Of a DNA stretch of 8,203 nt, positions 6,407-8,203 are shown one piece after another (the stretch's first letter is position 1; every line of letters begins with the position of its first letter). The notes under the pieces are model-generated. The model made no database searches, had not been told where the DNA came from, and saw nothing but the letters and a program-made list of their open reading frames with translations. The stretch is taken from contig NZ_JAUSCG010000199.1 in assembly GCF_030651615.1 (NCBI RefSeq), positions 1-8,203 on the forward strand. Direction: 5' to 3'. Source of the stretch: Methanocalculus sp. (lineage in GTDB: Archaea > Halobacteriota > Methanomicrobia > Methanomicrobiales > Methanocorpusculaceae). A program made the translations under genes and the position numbers.

Positions 6407-7025
6407 GGTCGGTCTCAAAGTCTTCCGGAGTGAGTGATGTGGTGATTCCCCGAAGCCTGAGCATCTCCTTTGCGAGGAGGTAGTAGACCATGGAGAGAGC
6501 TTTTCTGCCTTTGTTATTTGTTGGGATGACGAGATCGATGTTTCGTGTGCTGTTGTTTGTGTCACAGAGGGCGATGACCGGGATGCCGGACTGAACTGCT
6601 TCCCGGACCACCTGGGCATCACCGATCGGGTCGGTGACGATGACTGCATCGGGTTCGATATACTTATTCAGTGTAGTCTGGTTCAGGGCGGGATTTGTAA
6701 GAGTTCCCGGGATGAACCTGCCGGTAGCGGACATTGCTCCGATGACTTCTGCAAATTTTCGGGCAGGGTACTGTCCGTACTGTCGTGATGTCACGGCAAA
6801 GATCTTTGGTGATTCAAACCTGGAGAGGAATGCTGCCACCTGTTTGATCCGCTCGTCCGTTTTTCTGATGTCAATGATGTACAGACCATCTCCGCGGACG
6901 CGGTAGATGAAGTTCATCATTTCGTTGCTCTTCTGCTGTGTTCCAATGTGAACGCCTGCCGCAAGGTATTCCTCAACCGGTACAAGGGGCTCGTTCAGTT
7001 CGATATCAAGTTCGTTCTCGCTCAT
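6402..7025 (-). CDS. rps2: 30S ribosomal protein uS2, archaeal type
   Basis: Small-subunit protein uS2 (the SA/p40 laminin-receptor-precursor family of eukaryotes). The 207-residue length is the archaeal norm, without the bacterial coiled-coil insert. Family-typical stretches are YLAAGVHIGTQQK (20-32), FIYRVRGDGLYIIDIRKTDE (39-58), RQYGQYPARKFAEVIGA (81-97), GRFIPGTLTNP (102-112), VTDPIGDAQ (130-138), IPVIALCDTNN (148-158) and DLVIPTNNKGRKAL (164-177). The N-terminus is acidic. ATG at 7025 overlaps the enolase stop (ATGA), with GGAG 8 bases upstream. In euryarchaea this gene commonly sits directly after enolase in the uL13-uS9-rpoN-rpoK-eno cluster, and the order here agrees. Expression is presumably driven from upstream of enolase, outside the window. 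Confidence 0.97.
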   Translation of the reverse strand: MSENELDIELNEPLVPVEEYLAAGVHIGTQQKSNEMMNFIYRVRGDGLYIIDIRKTDERIKQVAAFLSRFESPKIFAVTSRQYGQYPARKFAEVIGAMSATGRFIPGTLTNPALNQTTLNKYIEPDAVIVTDPIGDAQVVREAVQSGIPVIALCDTNNSTRNIDLVIPTNNKGRKALSMVYYLLAKEMLRLRGITTSLTPEDFETDL

Positions 7026-8203
7026 GCGAAATTCTCCGAAATACGAATCAATTCATTTAGTTTAGCTATTCTTTCGCCACCGACGATACCGCATTTGAGG
7101 TATATGCATCCAAATGCGGTTGCAAGGTGGGCGATGGTCGTATCTGTAGTCTCTCCTGATCTGTGGCTCATCACAGTCTCCATCCCATATCTATGGGAAA
7201 GGCTTACCGCCTCGAATGTATCCGTGAGGGTCCCGATCTGATTTGGTTTGATCAGAACGGCGGTTGCAGACTGGATCTCTATCCCTCTCTGGATTCGCTC
7301 GGGGTTTGTGACGAAGATATCATCGCCGCAGATGAGGCAGTTGTCATTGATCTGATCGGTAAGGGTGGAGAACCCTTCAAAATCCTCTTCATGAAGGGGA
7401 TCTTCGACATAGATGAGATCAAAGGTGTCGACGAGATCAGCGATGTAGGCGATCTGATCCTCAGTGGAACGGTTCCGTTCACGATAGACATATCGTTCTC
7501 CGTCCCAGAGTTCGCTTGCCGCGACATCAAGGCCAATAGCTACACTGACACCGGTCTCATCGGTGACCGTATCAATTGCATTGTTGATCAGCTCAAGTGC
7601 ATCATGATCTGAGATCTGTGGTGCCCATGCTCCTTCATCTCCCTTCCCACAGGTGATCCCGCGGGAGGTGAGGATCTTCTTCACCTCTTTGTGAACGAGG
7701 GCATTTGTGAAGACCGCTTCTTCGGTTGAAGATGCACCTGTTGGGATAATGAGAAACTCCTGAATCTCGGTTGCTCCTGGTGCATGAGCTCCTCCGCCGA
7801 TGACATTTCCAAGCGGAAGAGGGGCTTCGTCTGCAAATATTCCCCCGAGATAGGTGTAAGGTTCGATGTTGAGCGACGATGCTGCTGCTTTTGCATTTGC
7901 AAGTGAGAGGGCAACTGCGATGTTTGCTCCGATACCTGCAAAGTTGCTGGTCCCGTCGATCTCATGGAGGATACGATCAAAGGTGACCTGTTCACGGGAA
8001 TCAAGGTCAATCAACTGAGGAATAACCGTATTGTATGCATACGGTATCGCCTCATCCGGTGACCTGACAACCGCTTCATGCTTTCCTGTGCTTGCCCCGC
8101 TTGGGGCCGCTGCACGCCCGAATCCACCTTCTACCAGAACATCTGCTTCAATGGTGGGATTCCCACGACTATCGAGGATCTTCCTGAGTGTGATCGCTTC
8201 GAT
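7022..8203 (-). CDS. eno: Enolase (first few codons beyond window edge)
   Basis: Phosphopyruvate hydratase: interconverts 2-phosphoglycerate and phosphoenolpyruvate, mainly for gluconeogenesis in a methanogen. The frame is open to base 8203 and shows 393 residues; the first visible ones, IEAITLRKILDSRGNPT, are the family's N-terminus, so only a handful of residues are missing. A shorter frame from a TTG at 8014 is a chance start inside the gene. Active-site counterparts, numbered in the visible part: the substrate-loop PSGASTG (34-40), His140 in GGAHAPG, Glu190 in GDEG, metal ligands Asp226 (GLDVAA), Glu267 (YVEDP) and Asp294 (CGDD), catalytic Lys319 (LIKPNQ), His347-Arg-Ser in SHRSGETTDT, and Lys370 (YLKCG). 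Two signature loops deviate from the common forms (GDEGAWAP for GDEGGFAP, GGAHAPG for GGxHAxN). The stop overlaps the uS2 start by four bases. Confidence 0.96.
   Translation of the reverse strand: MEAITLRKILDSRGNPTIEADVLVEGGFGRAAAPSGASTGKHEAVVRSPDEAIPYAYNTVIPQLIDLDSREQVTFDRILHEIDGTSNFAGIGANIAVALSLANAKAAASSLNIEPYTYLGGIFADEAPLPLGNVIGGGAHAPGATEIQEFLIIPTGASSTEEAVFTNALVHKEVKKILTSRGITCGKGDEGAWAPQISDHDALELINNAIDTVTDETGVSVAIGLDVAASELWDGERYVYRERNRSTEDQIAYIADLVDTFDLIYVEDPLHEEDFEGFSTLTDQINDNCLICGDDIFVTNPERIQRGIEIQSATAVLIKPNQIGTLTDTFEAVSLSHRYGMETVMSHRSGETTDTTIAHLATAFGCIYLKCGIVGGERIAKLNELIRISENFA

Noticed and set aside
7035..7070. AT-rich stretch near the enolase 3' end as a promoter for rps2
   Set aside because: No good TATA box or BRE at proper distance. 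The sequence is explained by coding for the enolase C-terminus, and the genes overlap.
8012..8014. TTG start for a shorter enolase
   Set aside because: The frame continues upstream to the window edge with clear enolase sequence, including the ILDSRGNPT stretch, so the TTG is an internal leucine codon.

Overview
This window reads as a piece of a methanogenic archaeon's chromosome, most likely Methanomicrobiales. The evidence is the gene content and order: archaeal-type uS2, archaeal RNase J, archaeal GluRS, isopentenyl phosphate kinase, type 2 IPP isomerase and an archaeal GGPP synthase next to enolase. Strong purine-rich Shine-Dalgarno sites support a euryarchaeal methanogen. The genus cannot be fixed from the sequence alone.

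All nine genes lie on the minus strand and are packed almost without gaps. Only about 65 bases in 8203 are non-coding, 40 of them in one gap. In transcription order (right to left) they are: enolase (only the first few codons lost off the right edge), ribosomal protein uS2, a MEMO1-family protein, mevalonate kinase, isopentenyl phosphate kinase, type 2 IPP isomerase, RNase J, GGPP synthase, and the N-terminal third of archaeal glutamyl-tRNA synthetase (cut at the left edge). Junctions are overlaps (ATGA, TAATG, an 8-base overlap) or gaps of 1, 1, 9, 14 and 40 bases, so the set is probably one operon with translational coupling.

Four genes form a pathway block. Mevalonate kinase makes phosphomevalonate. 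Two enzymes encoded elsewhere (in the archaeal route, phosphomevalonate dehydratase and anhydromevalonate phosphate decarboxylase) would give isopentenyl phosphate. IPK makes IPP, Fni interconverts IPP and DMAPP, and IdsA condenses them to GGPP for ether lipids. The other genes serve translation (uS2, GluRS), RNA turnover (RNase J) and central carbon metabolism (enolase). MEMO is the one member with no settled role.

No RNA gene, mobile element, CRISPR array, duplication or terminator was seen. The points most worth a second look are the MEMO protein at the head of the isoprenoid block, a possible internal promoter in the only sizeable gap, and a strong excess of GATC tetranucleotides together with an apparent absence of CTAG.
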